Shown here: one piece after another, positions 34,601 to 44,127 of the stretch
Position numbering within the stretch: position 1 is the stretch's first letter
Layout of the letters: each line of letters starts with the position of its first letter
Source of the DNA: Nemopilema nomurai
Taxonomy: Eukaryota; Cnidaria; Scyphozoa; Rhizostomeae; Rhizostomatidae
NCBI GenBank assembly: GCA_003864495.1
Contig: ML133376.1
Coordinates: forward strand, 248,001 to 312,000
Length of the DNA stretch: 64,000 nt
Reading direction: 5' to 3'
Notes under the pieces: generated by a model
Database searches by the model: none
Told to the model about the DNA's origin: nothing
What the model saw: only the letters and a program-made list of their open reading frames with translations
Translations under genes and position numbers: made by a program

Positions 34601-37184
34601 CTTGTTCATCTAGTACGAGTCTTGAGATAGCCAGTCTCATTTCATAGGTCCCTTAGTGAAGTAAGGACAGTTACCCTTCAATGCTTAAATAACTGTCGTC
34701 CCTCTTTCTAAATTAAAAAGGTAATCAATGTTGCATTTAACTTGTTCATCTAGTACGTGTCTTGAGATAGCCAGTCTCATTTCATAGGTCCTTAGTGAAG
34801 TAAGGACAGTTACCCTTAATGCTTAAATAACTGTCGTCCCTCTTTCTAAATTAAAAAGGTAATCAATGTTGCATTTAACTTGTTCATCTAGTACGAGTCT
34901 TGAGATAGCCAGTCTCATTTTATAGGTCCTTTAGTGAAGTAAGGACAGTTACCCTTTAATGCTTAAATAACTGTCGTCCCTCTTTCTAAATTAAAAAGGT
35001 AATCAATGTTGCATTTAACTTGTTAATCTAGTACGAGTCTTGAGATAGCCAGTCTCATTTCATAGGTCCCTTAGTGAAGTAAGGACAGTTACCCCTTAAT
35101 GCTTAAATAACTGTCGTCCCTCTTTCTAAATTAAAAAGATAATCCATGTTGCATTTAACTTGTTCATCTAGTACGAGTCTTGAGATAGCCAGTCTCATTT
35201 CATAGGTCCCTTAGTGAAGTAAGGACAGTTACCCTTCAATGCTTAAATAACTGTCGTCCCTCTTTCTAAATTAAAAAGGTAATCAATGTTGCATTTAACT
35301 TGTTCATCTAGTACGTGTCTTGAGATAGCCAGTCTCATTTCATAGGTCCCTTAGTGAAGTAAGGACAGTTACCCTTAATGCTTAAATAACTGTCGTCCTT
35401 CTTTCTAAATTAAAAAGATAATCCATGTTGCATTTAACTTGTTCATCTAGTACGAGTCTTGAGATAGCCAGTCTCATTTCATAGGTCCTTTAGTGAAGTA
35501 AGGACAGTTACCCTTCAATGCTTAAATAACTGTCGTCCCTCTTTCTAAATTAAAAAGATAATCCATGTTGCATTTAACTTGTTCATCTAGTACGAGTCTT
35601 GAGATAGCCAGTCTCATTTTATAGGTCCTTTAGTGAAGTAAGGACAGTTACCCTTCAATGCTTAAATAACTGTCGTCCCTCTTTCTAAATTAAAAAGGTA
35701 ATCAATGTTGCATTTAACTTGTTCATCTAGTACGTGTCTTGAGATAGCCAGTCTCATTTCATAGGTCCCTTAGTGAAGTAAGGACAGTTACCCTTAATGC
35801 TTAAATAACTGTCGTCCTTCTTTCTAAATTAAAAAGATAATCCATGTTGCATTTAACTTGTTCATCTAGTACGAGTCTTGAGATAGCCAGTCTCATTTCA
35901 TAGGTCTTAGTGAAGTAAGGACAGTTACCCTTCAATGCTTAAATAACTGTCGTCCCTCTTTCTAAATTAAAAAGATAATCCATGTTGCATTTAACTTGTT
36001 CATCTAGTACGAGTCTTGAGATAGACAGCAATTATCGATATGATCAATAAGAGTGTTCCTCAATTGGATTCTTTCTTTCACTAGCACTCATCGTTGAAAT
36101 ACTGTCACAGTTGATGTGACTTCATAATATTTCGCCTACTGGATTTCATTTAATATTGGTATCCCAAATCTTTTTGACAAAAGGACCTGGGCCAGGAAAA
36201 TGTTTGAAGATTACACTTGGGACACTGGTGACTTTGCCAGGAAAGAAATTGTTCGGTACATGAGCGACCCAGGTCAAGCTTTGGCCTATATGCTGGGCAG
36301 GCTGGAGATCTTGAAGATGCGCAGGAGAGCTGAGCGAGAACTTGGCGCCAAATTCGATCTCAAAGATTTTCACTATCAGGTAATGGACTCTTCTCTTCAT
36401 TATAAGCTAATGGACTCTTCACTATAGGGAAATGGACTCTTCACTTAGTCTTGACATAACATAGTTAAAGTCTAAGACAAAGTTGCAATGAAAACACGCC
36501 TTGAAAAATTTTAAAGCCTTTTCACAAAATTAAAACCTCAATATTCTCAAATATTTTTACGTTTTCACTTGATACTGGTAATAGCTCTTCTGCAAAGGAA
36601 AAACTGATGGACAACGCTTCTAGGTCTGGATGTCACCTCTCTGATATCATTGTCTCCTAATAAGGAACAGGATTACTGGCCCTGGAGAGCCAGCACTGAC
36701 TCGTGAGCGGCAATTTAGGATGGGGCCTATCCAGTATGGGGAGACACACAACTTCTACTACATGTTTTATTCCCTAAAATACGAGGCCCCCTTGGCAGAT
36801 TAAGCATCTATCTCATTAGAAACTGTGCCCGACCTAGGCTTTTTATTGGGTTTTGAATAAAAATGACTGAGGCTTTTAATAGCTTTAAGGCCCCTTCTAG
36901 ACAATATGCTCGACTTGGCACATAATGTGACTTTTTTCTTTTCCATAAACCACGCCACTAGATGTCTATCTGTTCTCTTTTCATTTCAGCTCCTGTCTCA
37001 GGGCGCCTCCCCTATTGCGTACCTCAAAAGCCACATGGACCGTTACATCGAGTGCACGAAGGACAACAAAGGAGAGTTGTGCGAGTATATTCTTACCCCT
37101 GTGAGGTCTCTCAAAGACGACATTGGGAAGACTGCTCCGAAGGAGGCCGGGCCTAAACTTCCCTCTTTGTTGAGATACACGTAA
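19610..37184 (+). CDS. Membrane-anchored DUF885 protein, putative metallopeptidase, 11 exons
   Basis: Exons 19610-19935, 20808-20943, 22214-22434, 23437-23825, 24106-24260, 24903-25121, 25732-26005, 26382-26560, 27147-27205, 36196-36379 and 36990-37184 join in frame through GT-AG introns to 778 aa. A short basic N-terminus precedes one hydrophobic helix (residues about 13-34), a signal anchor, so the bulk is probably lumenal or extracellular (type II). The C-terminal half has the DUF885 signature: HEARPGHH at 562-569 and FTEGWALYAE at 599-608. By analogy with zinc peptidases, His562, His568 and a downstream Glu (601 or 608) would bind metal with Glu563 as catalyst; this is inference, as the reaction is not established. 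The signature motifs lie in exons 7 and 8. Intron 9 (8,990 bp) holds the satellite array; the other introns are 0.3-1.3 kb. The ATG at 19610 is the first in the open frame. Confidence 0.88.
20400..20790. repeat. ATC/ATG-rich simple sequence in DUF885 intron 1
   Basis: Repeated ATCAT, GATGAT and AATCAT words run over about 400 bp and are interrupted by a unique stretch at 20565-20740. This looks like a decayed microsatellite. It ends just before the exon 2 acceptor at 20807. Confidence 0.5.
21669..21931. mobile_element. 263-bp MITE with perfect 19-bp inverted ends, TTAA-flanked
   Basis: CTTAAAGTAAATCAACGGA (21669-21687) is exactly reverse-complemented at 21913-21931. TTAA occurs at both borders (21670-21673 and 21927-21930), compatible with a TTAA target duplication. 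It lies in intron 2 of the DUF885 gene and has no ORF. Assignment to the piggyBac group is suggestive only, because the termini lack the usual CCC start. Confidence 0.65.
27425..36024. repeat. 139-bp satellite array, about 62 head-to-tail copies, in DUF885 intron 9
   Basis: The unit starts with GAGATAGCCAGTCTCATTTC and ends with CATCTAGTACGAGTCTT. Measured unit spacing is 139 bp (for example 31991 to 32130), and 8,600 bp / 139 is about 61.9 copies. The copies are very similar and differ mainly by one-base homopolymer changes. Two sequence classes are visible: a core class with GATAATCCATG and an edge class with GGTAATCAATG, the latter near both ends and sometimes linked to CGTGTCTT. Each unit has an imperfect inverted repeat, AAGGACAGTTA versus TAACTGTCGTCCTT. 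All frames are stopped. The array starts about 220 bp after the exon 9 donor and ends about 170 bp before the exon 10 acceptor. Confidence 0.97.
36381..36440 (+). repeat. Short triplicated AATGGACTCTTC motif after exon 10
   Basis: Three copies of AATGGACTCTTC occur within about 60 bp at the start of intron 10, directly after the donor. The first copy overlaps the splice-donor context. It is a small local tandem duplication. Confidence 0.6.
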
Positions 37185-38358
37185 GAACAGGCTCGGAGCC
37201 AATCAGTCTGCGGCTCCTTTTAAGGATACACTTTGTACAAGCTAACTTGTTTAAACTGAAGATAACAACAGAATTTTTATCTTGTGGTATTATTTTTTTG
37301 CTCATTATAGGAAATCAGAGTTGAAAAGTGCTAGTCTGTTTGGAGATTAGCTTTATCAAAAGTGTTTAGCTTTACCTATTTTCAATCAACGATTAAAAAA
37401 ATTATGGATCAGAGATTATTTTACTCTTTCAAAGTTGAAATTATCTTAAAACATGATTTATCTTAAGATTTGAGCCGAGGCAATTTGCCCTGAATCAAAC
37501 CAGCGTTTCAAAATAACCCAACATATACGACAAGTAGGTTTAGCGGTATTTTTGTCATTTGTGGCTTTTAATGTTGGGAAGGTATTGAAAAAGGAAACCT
37601 TATAAATCAATTTAGTCCAAAAACATATTGCATTGAAAGTGGGAAACTTAATTGGCGTTAGTCTTAAAATTATTTTCAGGGCATCCACGCGTAAAAGTCT
37701 AATCTTGAGGGGGTGAACAGAAAGCAAAACAAAAAGGGAATTTGTGGCACTACCCTTCTGGGTAGGCTCATCTACATAGGGCCTTCCTATTGAATGAACA
37801 TGTTTTTAGTTAAAATGGAGCAAGCAAGCATGCAAGCTGAGTACTAAGAAGAAGTATGCATAACAGACTTTCACACAATAGCTTTTTTGATGCATTGATT
37901 AACAGCCCAAAATAAAATCAATTTGTGGCCATTCACTTTGGTAAGAGCTCTAAGCACTAGAAAGCTGCAATTTTCACATTTTGAAATGCATTTCGCTGTT
38001 ATGCATACCCTAGAACCTCTCTCGCAAATATACCATTCATTAATATTAAACGATTGAATGGTTGCAACAGAAGTGGAGCTTGGCTCGACCTTTTGATTTG
38101 TGTGACCTTTCCTGACCCTAGGTCATTAGCTTCCCTATCTCTTTCTTTATCCATGCAGTCGCACCATTTGCGAATGTTCTCCAAAAGCAGAAACTAAGAA
38201 GCAAACGATTTACTGATACCTGAGACTGCTATTGATTTGGTGTCCTACATGAATAACAAGGTGATAATAAATGGCTAAATTTAAGAACTAAAAGACTCCA
38301 CCTTATTACCATGAAATTATCTTATAAAAACTAAGATAGTCAACAGAGTAAAAAAATT
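37185..38358. other. Convergent 3' regions of DUF885 gene and Spire
   Basis: AT-rich sequence between two opposed stop codons. On the + strand, ATTAAA at 37392-37397 and AATAAA at 37911-37916 are possible polyadenylation signals for the DUF885 transcript. No convincing coding ORF is present. Confidence 0.4.
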
Positions 38359-40215
38359 CTATATATCTATTTCCATTCCTACGTGCCATCTATAGTTCTT
38401 TGTTTCGGTAATAATCGAATCCATGAAACATTTGCAATCTTTGCAAACGACGACCGTTTTCCCGCCAAAAGTTCGTTTTGAACTGATTCGCAACATCGAC
38501 TGTCGTTTGCATGGAAATGGCGTGATTGTCTCGTTGCAGATACTTTCAGTTAGGTTCCCGATGCTCTTGCTTAGGGGTTTTGTCGCTTTGAGGTCCCCTA
38601 GTTGCCCCTCGTGCCGGTTTTGGTTCACATCAACAAGATGGTTTGGTATCTCCACGTTTGCTACAATGCAACTACTGCAAAACCGTTTCCTGCATAAGTC
38701 ACAATAACTGGCTTTATCGAACAACAGGAAGGACGTCTTTCGACACGAAAAGCAAACTTTGCCTTTTTTTATCGCGCGGTTTTTTCCGCTTGACGCTGGT
38801 AACGCGTCCAGCTCTGCGAATGTGATAGCCTGTCTTGTTTTAGATATTTCATATAAGGAAGTTCCGACGGCCCGCGGGTCATCGTCTAAGCTCACCTCCG
38901 TTAGACACATTGCGCTGACGGCTAACCGCTTCTTCCCATGATGCAGTGCTTCACTAGTTTGGTCAAAGCTTCCAAGCGGCGCTAGGTGGCTAGCAATATG
39001 GGCTGGAGAATTCTCCGTACTCAAATGCAACACGCCCATATCAACTGAGTTCCTTCGAAGCTCATTTCCCAAAGTGGGTGAAAGTTCGTTTTTAGGATTT
39101 GGAGGGTGAAGAACTTTGTCGTCGGATAGTAAACTCTCAAGACTTGCGTCCCAATTATGTATTTTGGACCAAAGAGGTGACTCTACCTTCAGTGACTTTC
39201 GTCTATGATCAAAATCGGCATTTTCACTCTCGTAAACGATACTACTGAGTTCCAAGTTCTGGCTTTCTGCCGAATCACTCGAGTCTACCTCTTCGATGTA
39301 GGGAAGCAAGGTTTTCTTCCTTTCAACCGGCCTGGACAAAATGAAGTCGAGAATCACTTCGCTTGCGTTTTCCGGTAGGCCACTCTCTTCAGCGGGCTTC
39401 AGTTTTATGTCAGAAGAAATACAACCATCAGAAACCATTTCATACGGCAAAAGCTCGAATTCTTCGGGCGAAATTTCGGACTGCGTCACTTTTCGCAAAT
39501 GCACGCCGCGACGTAACTCGTGCATGACTTGTAGCCAGAGACGGGCCCATTCGTACACGCATTCTTGCGCTGTGCAAGCTACACTTGGCTCTAGGCTACG
39601 GTTCTCGGAATCTACACTAGCGTTATGAAGACTCGAAGAAACGTGGTCCAAAAACAGCTTCAGTTCAAGTGCCTCTCCATAGAGCGCAGCGACGACATTT
39701 CGATAATGCTCACTGTTGCTTCTGATGCTCTTTTCCAACAACCTTTCGTCGCAATAGTGACAAATTTCGTCGAAAGTTCGACACTGCCGCGCACGACCGA
39801 ATTTGTTACGCGGCCAGAGGGTATCGTCATCCTCGTAACCTTCGTCGTTTTCCTCGCTTCTTTGGAACATAATTTCGGAAATGAACTGCTCGAGATCATA
39901 GTTATGGCTGCTACGCCTGGGTGAATACTTACTGGGTTTGCGGTTAAGACATTTGCACAGAAGTTGGCCTAACTTCTCGACGAGCTCCCCTTCCCGCTGC
40001 AAGCTATCCGTGCTCTCCCTCATCATCACCAAAATACTTCCGCCTTCTGTTAATTGCACAGTTTCAGCTTCGATCTCGAATCGCACGGTCCGACGACTGG
40101 CCACGCTTTCTCGTCTTTTGCCCGCAACTGTTTTTGCTGTGACATAACAAACAGCCCATGTCTGCTCTTGGCTCAGCTGCGAGTCGAAGTTTCGGATAAC
40201 TTCGCTAAGAAACAT
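38359..40215 (-). CDS. SPIRE: Spire-type actin nucleation factor, single exon
   Basis: 618 aa from the first in-frame ATG (40215). The open frame continues upstream to 40293 without another ATG. The N-terminal KIND domain (1-195) carries LSQEQTWAVCY, DEGYED, RTFDEICHYCDERL and EHYRNVVAALYGEALELKLFL. In Spire proteins KIND binds the tail of FMN-type formins. The linker (223-296) matches the Spire WH2 cluster: WARLWLQVMHEL...HLRKV is a good first WH2, while LLPYEM...IKLKP and SEVILDFILSRP are recognisable but lack the full LKKV-type actin motif. The C-terminus has a Spir-box-like QAITFAEL and an FYVE-type zinc finger with CxxC pairs at 488/491, 505/508, 513/516 and 591/594. Spire nucleates unbranched actin on vesicle membranes. 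Vertebrate SPIRE genes have many introns; here there are none. An additional 5' exon cannot be excluded. Confidence 0.88.
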   Translation of the reverse strand: MFLSEVIRNFDSQLSQEQTWAVCYVTAKTVAGKRRESVASRRTVRFEIEAETVQLTEGGSILVMMRESTDSLQREGELVEKLGQLLCKCLNRKPSKYSPRRSSHNYDLEQFISEIMFQRSEENDEGYEDDDTLWPRNKFGRARQCRTFDEICHYCDERLLEKSIRSNSEHYRNVVAALYGEALELKLFLDHVSSSLHNASVDSENRSLEPSVACTAQECVYEWARLWLQVMHELRRGVHLRKVTQSEISPEEFELLPYEMVSDGCISSDIKLKPAEESGLPENASEVILDFILSRPVERKKTLLPYIEEVDSSDSAESQNLELSSIVYESENADFDHRRKSLKVESPLWSKIHNWDASLESLLSDDKVLHPPNPKNELSPTLGNELRRNSVDMGVLHLSTENSPAHIASHLAPLGSFDQTSEALHHGKKRLAVSAMCLTEVSLDDDPRAVGTSLYEISKTRQAITFAELDALPASSGKNRAIKKGKVCFSCRKTSFLLFDKASYCDLCRKRFCSSCIVANVEIPNHLVDVNQNRHEGQLGDLKATKPLSKSIGNLTESICNETITPFPCKRQSMLRISSKRTFGGKTVVVCKDCKCFMDSIITETKNYRWHVGMEIDI

Positions 40216-40957
40216 TTTCACACAAGTCTTATAGACCGAAGAAGGAACAGGTAATCTTTCCCGGCGGTGTCTGACGCAGATTTCTGGTGTCACTTCTTCA
40301 CCGGCTTGGAAATTCCTTCACTCCGTTTTGGAACAACGAAACCAGTATCCCATCGACCTGGAATGCCATGCAGGAAATAATTGCACGAAACGTTATTGAC
40401 ATTCCAGACTCAAAGATCAATTGCACGATTTCTAAGGTTCAGGTAGCAAGAATGTTTACAAGCTGCTGTCTGTGAGCAAAATATAAAAATAAAACAAAAA
40501 CAGTTTTTATAAAACGTTATAGATCTCCTCTCTCAGTTAAAATACCTCCAATTGGCGATGATAAAACGCGCGAAGATTCCAGCTTTCTGTCAACACGCTA
40601 AGATTCTGGCACCTCGTTGCTTCGAGCGATGAAAACAAATGTTGGCTTTGAAGTCATCTGCGATTGTTTTCGGCCAAACAAACCATCAACCTTACTTGAT
40701 GATCTTGTGAAAGCATAAACGTCCGTTGTTTGCACTGCACATCTTCGGCCTAGCAACTTGAAACAGCTTCGAACGCCAACTCACAAATATTCCTCCTTGG
40801 TTTCGGAGAATGTTGATAACATGCACGCCATTATTCCCATTATGGACACAAACTATCGTTAGATCACAGATCGCTTTTCTTTATTTCTTTAGGTTGACTA
40901 GGCCTATTGTGATCTTTTATGGAATGGTGAATTGTTAAATATTAATCCGTAGTGAGA
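40216..40957. promoter_or_regulatory. Divergent upstream region between Spire and the small-peptide ORF
   Basis: About 740 bp separate the Spire ATG (-) from the peptide ATG (+). A + strand acceptor-like site (TTTCTTTATTTCTTTAG ending 40892) suggests that the peptide gene has a 5' untranslated exon upstream. Promoter elements cannot be assigned with confidence. Confidence 0.3.
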
Positions 40958-41218
40958 ATGTGTTGGCAGTTTCCATGGCTACCATTCACCCTCTGTCTTT
41001 GTCTTTGTCGATCACTGGCAGGTGATCCGAGGGATTCATTACGTAATCTCCTTCTGAGAGGCAAGCTTATCCGCATGGCGGCAGACTGGAGAAACCATCT
41101 CTATGGGAAAAACAGAAAGCGGAAAAGAAATTTGGATGTGACACAGCAAAATGATCCATCTTTTGATAACGTTAGCCTTATTTCATTTGAGAGTAAGAAT
41201 TCTCGGTTAATTTTGTAA
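40958..41218 (+). CDS. Candidate secreted peptide precursor, 86 aa
   Basis: The ORF starts at ATG 40958. The first 21 residues form a signal peptide-like segment (hydrophobic WLPFTLCLCLC, then RSLA before GDP, a plausible cleavage site). A 26-residue segment follows, starting GDPRDSLRNLLLRGK and ending ADWRNHLYGK, then the strongly basic KNRKRKR. A Gly followed by basic residues is the usual signal for cleavage and C-terminal amidation, so a peptide ending in Tyr-amide is conceivable. The remaining 35 residues are polar. AATAAA lies 85 bases after the stop (41303). No family is recognised; the leucine/arginine-rich amphipathic look recalls peptide hormones in general, but this is inference. 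It could also be a chance ORF. Confidence 0.45.
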   Translation: MCWQFPWLPFTLCLCLCRSLAGDPRDSLRNLLLRGKLIRMAADWRNHLYGKNRKRKRNLDVTQQNDPSFDNVSLISFESKNSRLIL

Positions 41219-41302
41219 ATTTTGCAATGTTTAAATATATAAATGAATAATTTAAAAAGGGAGCGGATCGAAAGCAGATTTATCTTGAAACAAGAATGAG
41301 CA

Positions 41303-41308
41303 AATAAA
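41303..41308 (+). promoter_or_regulatory. Polyadenylation signal AATAAA after the peptide ORF
   Basis: A canonical AATAAA hexamer 85 nt downstream of the stop at 41218. Its placement fits a short 3' UTR and supports a real transcript, although AATAAA is common by chance in AT-rich DNA. Confidence 0.4.
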
Positions 41309-41329
41309 AAAGGATGCAGTGTTGGGGTA

Positions 41330-41740
41330 ATCGAAAGAAGGACATGAAAAATGTTAGAAGAAAGGCCTGAGAGGAAAAGGGGAGGGTAAAGAATTAGAAG
41401 AGAAGAAGAGGTGGATATGGCTAAGAGAATTAAGAGATGGAGCCAAGTCAAGGTAGAACTTTAAAGGTAGAAGGCAGAACTTAAAAAAGGCTGATAGGCA
41501 AGGAAAGAGCACAGGGGAGAAGGTAGGGGGTAAGTGAAGGGGTTTGAAGGTTGAAGTGGGTTGAAACGAAGGTAAATTTCACATGAAATGCAGATGAAGG
41601 AAGAAGTAAGGAAAGGAAGGTTGGCATTGAAAGGGGAAGTGAAAATGTGAAACAAGGGAATGTGCTGGGAGGGAGGTGTGGATGGGCATTGGGGGTGAGT
41701 AGTAAGATTGGTAGATGTGGAAAAGGAGGGAAGGAGTGGA
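41330..41740 (+). repeat. Purine-rich (G/A) tract on the + strand
   Basis: About 400 bp are dominated by A and G on the + strand (GAAG, GGAG and AAGG words) with few pyrimidines. The long minus-strand ORFs here (41101-41773) are composition artefacts of Ser/Pro/Phe/Leu codons. Confidence 0.6.
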
Positions 41741-44087
41741 GGGCGTCACACCTTGCTCAGATGCAGTTGACAAAGGTAATTGGATATGGTTTCAGGTAAG
41801 CCCCAAGCCAGCAAGAATGCTAAAACACTGGCCAGAAAATGCACACGTGCCTAAAGACAAAGATATGCCACTGTAGGGAACAGTGGTAGAGGTAATTCCC
41901 CCAGAAACTAGCTCGCCTTTGTCTAAGTTGCAAAAAATTGAAATGAAAAAATTGAAGATTCGATAGATGCGAATTAAAGTCTAGAAAACAAATACATTAT
42001 CTAAAGAGATTCGAAAAATGCGAAAAGACGTATAGGTATAAAGCAGGAATCATATGACGAGTCTCTCTCTCCGTTGATCAGAAGAAATGCCGTGACGTCA
42101 TTCAGAATCTGTCGTAGTCTGGCTCAGTCAACATAGGCCACATGGAAAGAAAACGCTTCATTCTTGCAATACAGAGCCTTTGCAAATTATGCCTGAAGCT
42201 TGAAAGTTTTGGTCTCAAAGATTCAAAAGTCTCTGGAATTTTGAGAGCTTTGATTCAAGGGTCACATGATTACGATTTTAATATATATAGATACAGAATG
42301 TCCAGGCTTCAATGTAACGAAATAATCCTTTCACCACTTAACTCCGGCCAGGTCGAGGTTCCATGGAGCAAATCTAGGTTCCAAAAGCAGCACGAGAATT
42401 TAACAATTAATGCAGAAGTCAACAATGAATTTATTGCACTTTTTTACTAGCTCCCCCTTTTGCAAAGAGGGTTTACTCCTGATGATACTGCGCAGCGACA
42501 TAGAACGCATCGCGTCAGATATCGAATGATAATCGTTAGCCAAATTAGAACGTAGCACGTCAGATTTAGAAGGAACTGTAAGGTGGGCGGAGATGTTCTG
42601 TGTTGTTGACAGAAATGCCATAACATGCAAAGACAGGTACACGAGAAATTAATACGATGAGATTTATAAAAGCCTATGTATAACTTGATCGAACTTGGAT
42701 TCAACACGTATCTTCTTTCAAACATTATCTAATTTCTTCACAAACATTAGAGAGGTGGCATTAAAATGTAAAATCTATGATTTTTCATTGAAAAAAGGAC
42801 TGATGCAGGGAATTGGTTTATTATTTTTGATTTATTAAATGCTGGGTGATTATCGACGAGGCAAAATATATGATTCATAGCTCACCGAAGCACTGGAAAA
42901 CATTGTATTTGAAATATGGCAATTAGATGACGCTGTCTAAGGTTTTCTTTGCCAAAGACCCAGAAACTCAAAATGAATTCACCATTTTCTCCTTTTCTGA
43001 CATTGGCATCCCGTTAAAACTTTGTTTTCTCCTCTGCAAGCTTTATTACGATAATCGATAATGGCTGGTCCATAACAGATAATTATCCTTATTTTCAGTG
43101 CATTTTGCCAGAAAGAGTTGATATGTCATCGAGCTATTTAATAAATACCAATGATACATAGTGGGTCTGGTACCCAGGGTAACTATTCGTTAGACTGTCT
43201 TTGGAACGATATTTGGAGAGGAGAAGCAAAAAGAAGAAGCAGCACCTCACTTATGATTATTGACTCAATCGATTTTGCCATCCTTAGACTTAAGAGACGT
43301 GACACAGACCAACAGATCAAGGGGTTTGTTTAAGGGTAATAGCTCTTTGACCTTGGCTTTATTTCTATTTCTGGGGAGCGTCACCTCTCTAGAAGCCCTT
43401 CGTCTGCTTGTCATTCTGTCACTCCCACAACAACGGTAGAATGCATAAAATGCCTGGTTTTGGAACTGGAAGTAAGCTTACAATTATTTTGAAAATTTTT
43501 ATGGAAATCATCCTGCAAAAAGGAAGTCTCACCTCTGACTTAGGGCTTTTGAAAGCATTATGTATACAAGTATCTGGCGGTTGTAGAAAATACAAAATCA
43601 TCGCCTTTTGCATTTATAGAAGATTGGACGTTCAAATATGACTTGGTTTATAGAGCTCTACTGACGCAGTTAATGTTGTAGCGAATTGCAATGGTAGTCA
43701 CCATTATATTTGAAACACACTAGTTTTAGCTTTTGATATCATCACTGAAATATTCTTGTAAATTTTTGACGAATTGAAAAGCTGTAGATTTTTACAACTG
43801 AATTATCAAATTATTTAGCCATTAAATGTTATTTCTGACAAAATTGACTTGAGTTCTCATTAGCATTCCATTTTTACCAAAAAACTATTTTGCAGTTTGT
43901 TTCGATCAAGTCAATGTCCTGAAATTGTTGCAAAACGATTCTTGCTTTTCAATTTTTTCAATAATGTTTTTAAAATTCATAAACAAGTTGGCAGAACTGG
44001 CCATTAAAAAGTAAGGCATCATAAACGAGGTAAAGGTTTTAGTTATAAACAGAGAGCGTTACAAGACTCAAGGAATAATTAAAAATA
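41741..44087. other. Gene-poor region
   Basis: No recognised gene. One ATG-initiated ORF of 102 codons at 42142-42450 (+) has no domain, signal peptide or clear splice context and is partly overlapped on the other strand. The rest is AT-rich single-copy-looking sequence. Confidence 0.3.
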
Positions 44088-44127
44088 AGAATGAATGAAT
44101 GAATGAATGAATGAATGAATGAATGAA
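44088..44127 (+). repeat. (GAAT)n microsatellite
   Basis: About ten uninterrupted GAAT units. A second simple tract, TTG/TTGTTGC-rich, lies at about 44297-44335. Confidence 0.9.

Noticed and set aside
27425..36024. CRISPR-like regular array
   Set aside because: The whole 139-bp unit repeats with no unique spacers, and the locus is a eukaryotic intron; it is a satellite.
40216..40293. N-terminal extension of Spire
   Set aside because: It starts at GTG with no ATG. The ATG at 40215 sits at the conserved start of KIND. A tiny intron joining an upstream ATG could be imagined, but it would be only about 46 bp without a pyrimidine tract.
41101..41773. Minus-strand ORFs rich in Ser, Pro, Leu and Phe
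   Set aside because: They are produced by the purine-rich tract on the opposite strand.
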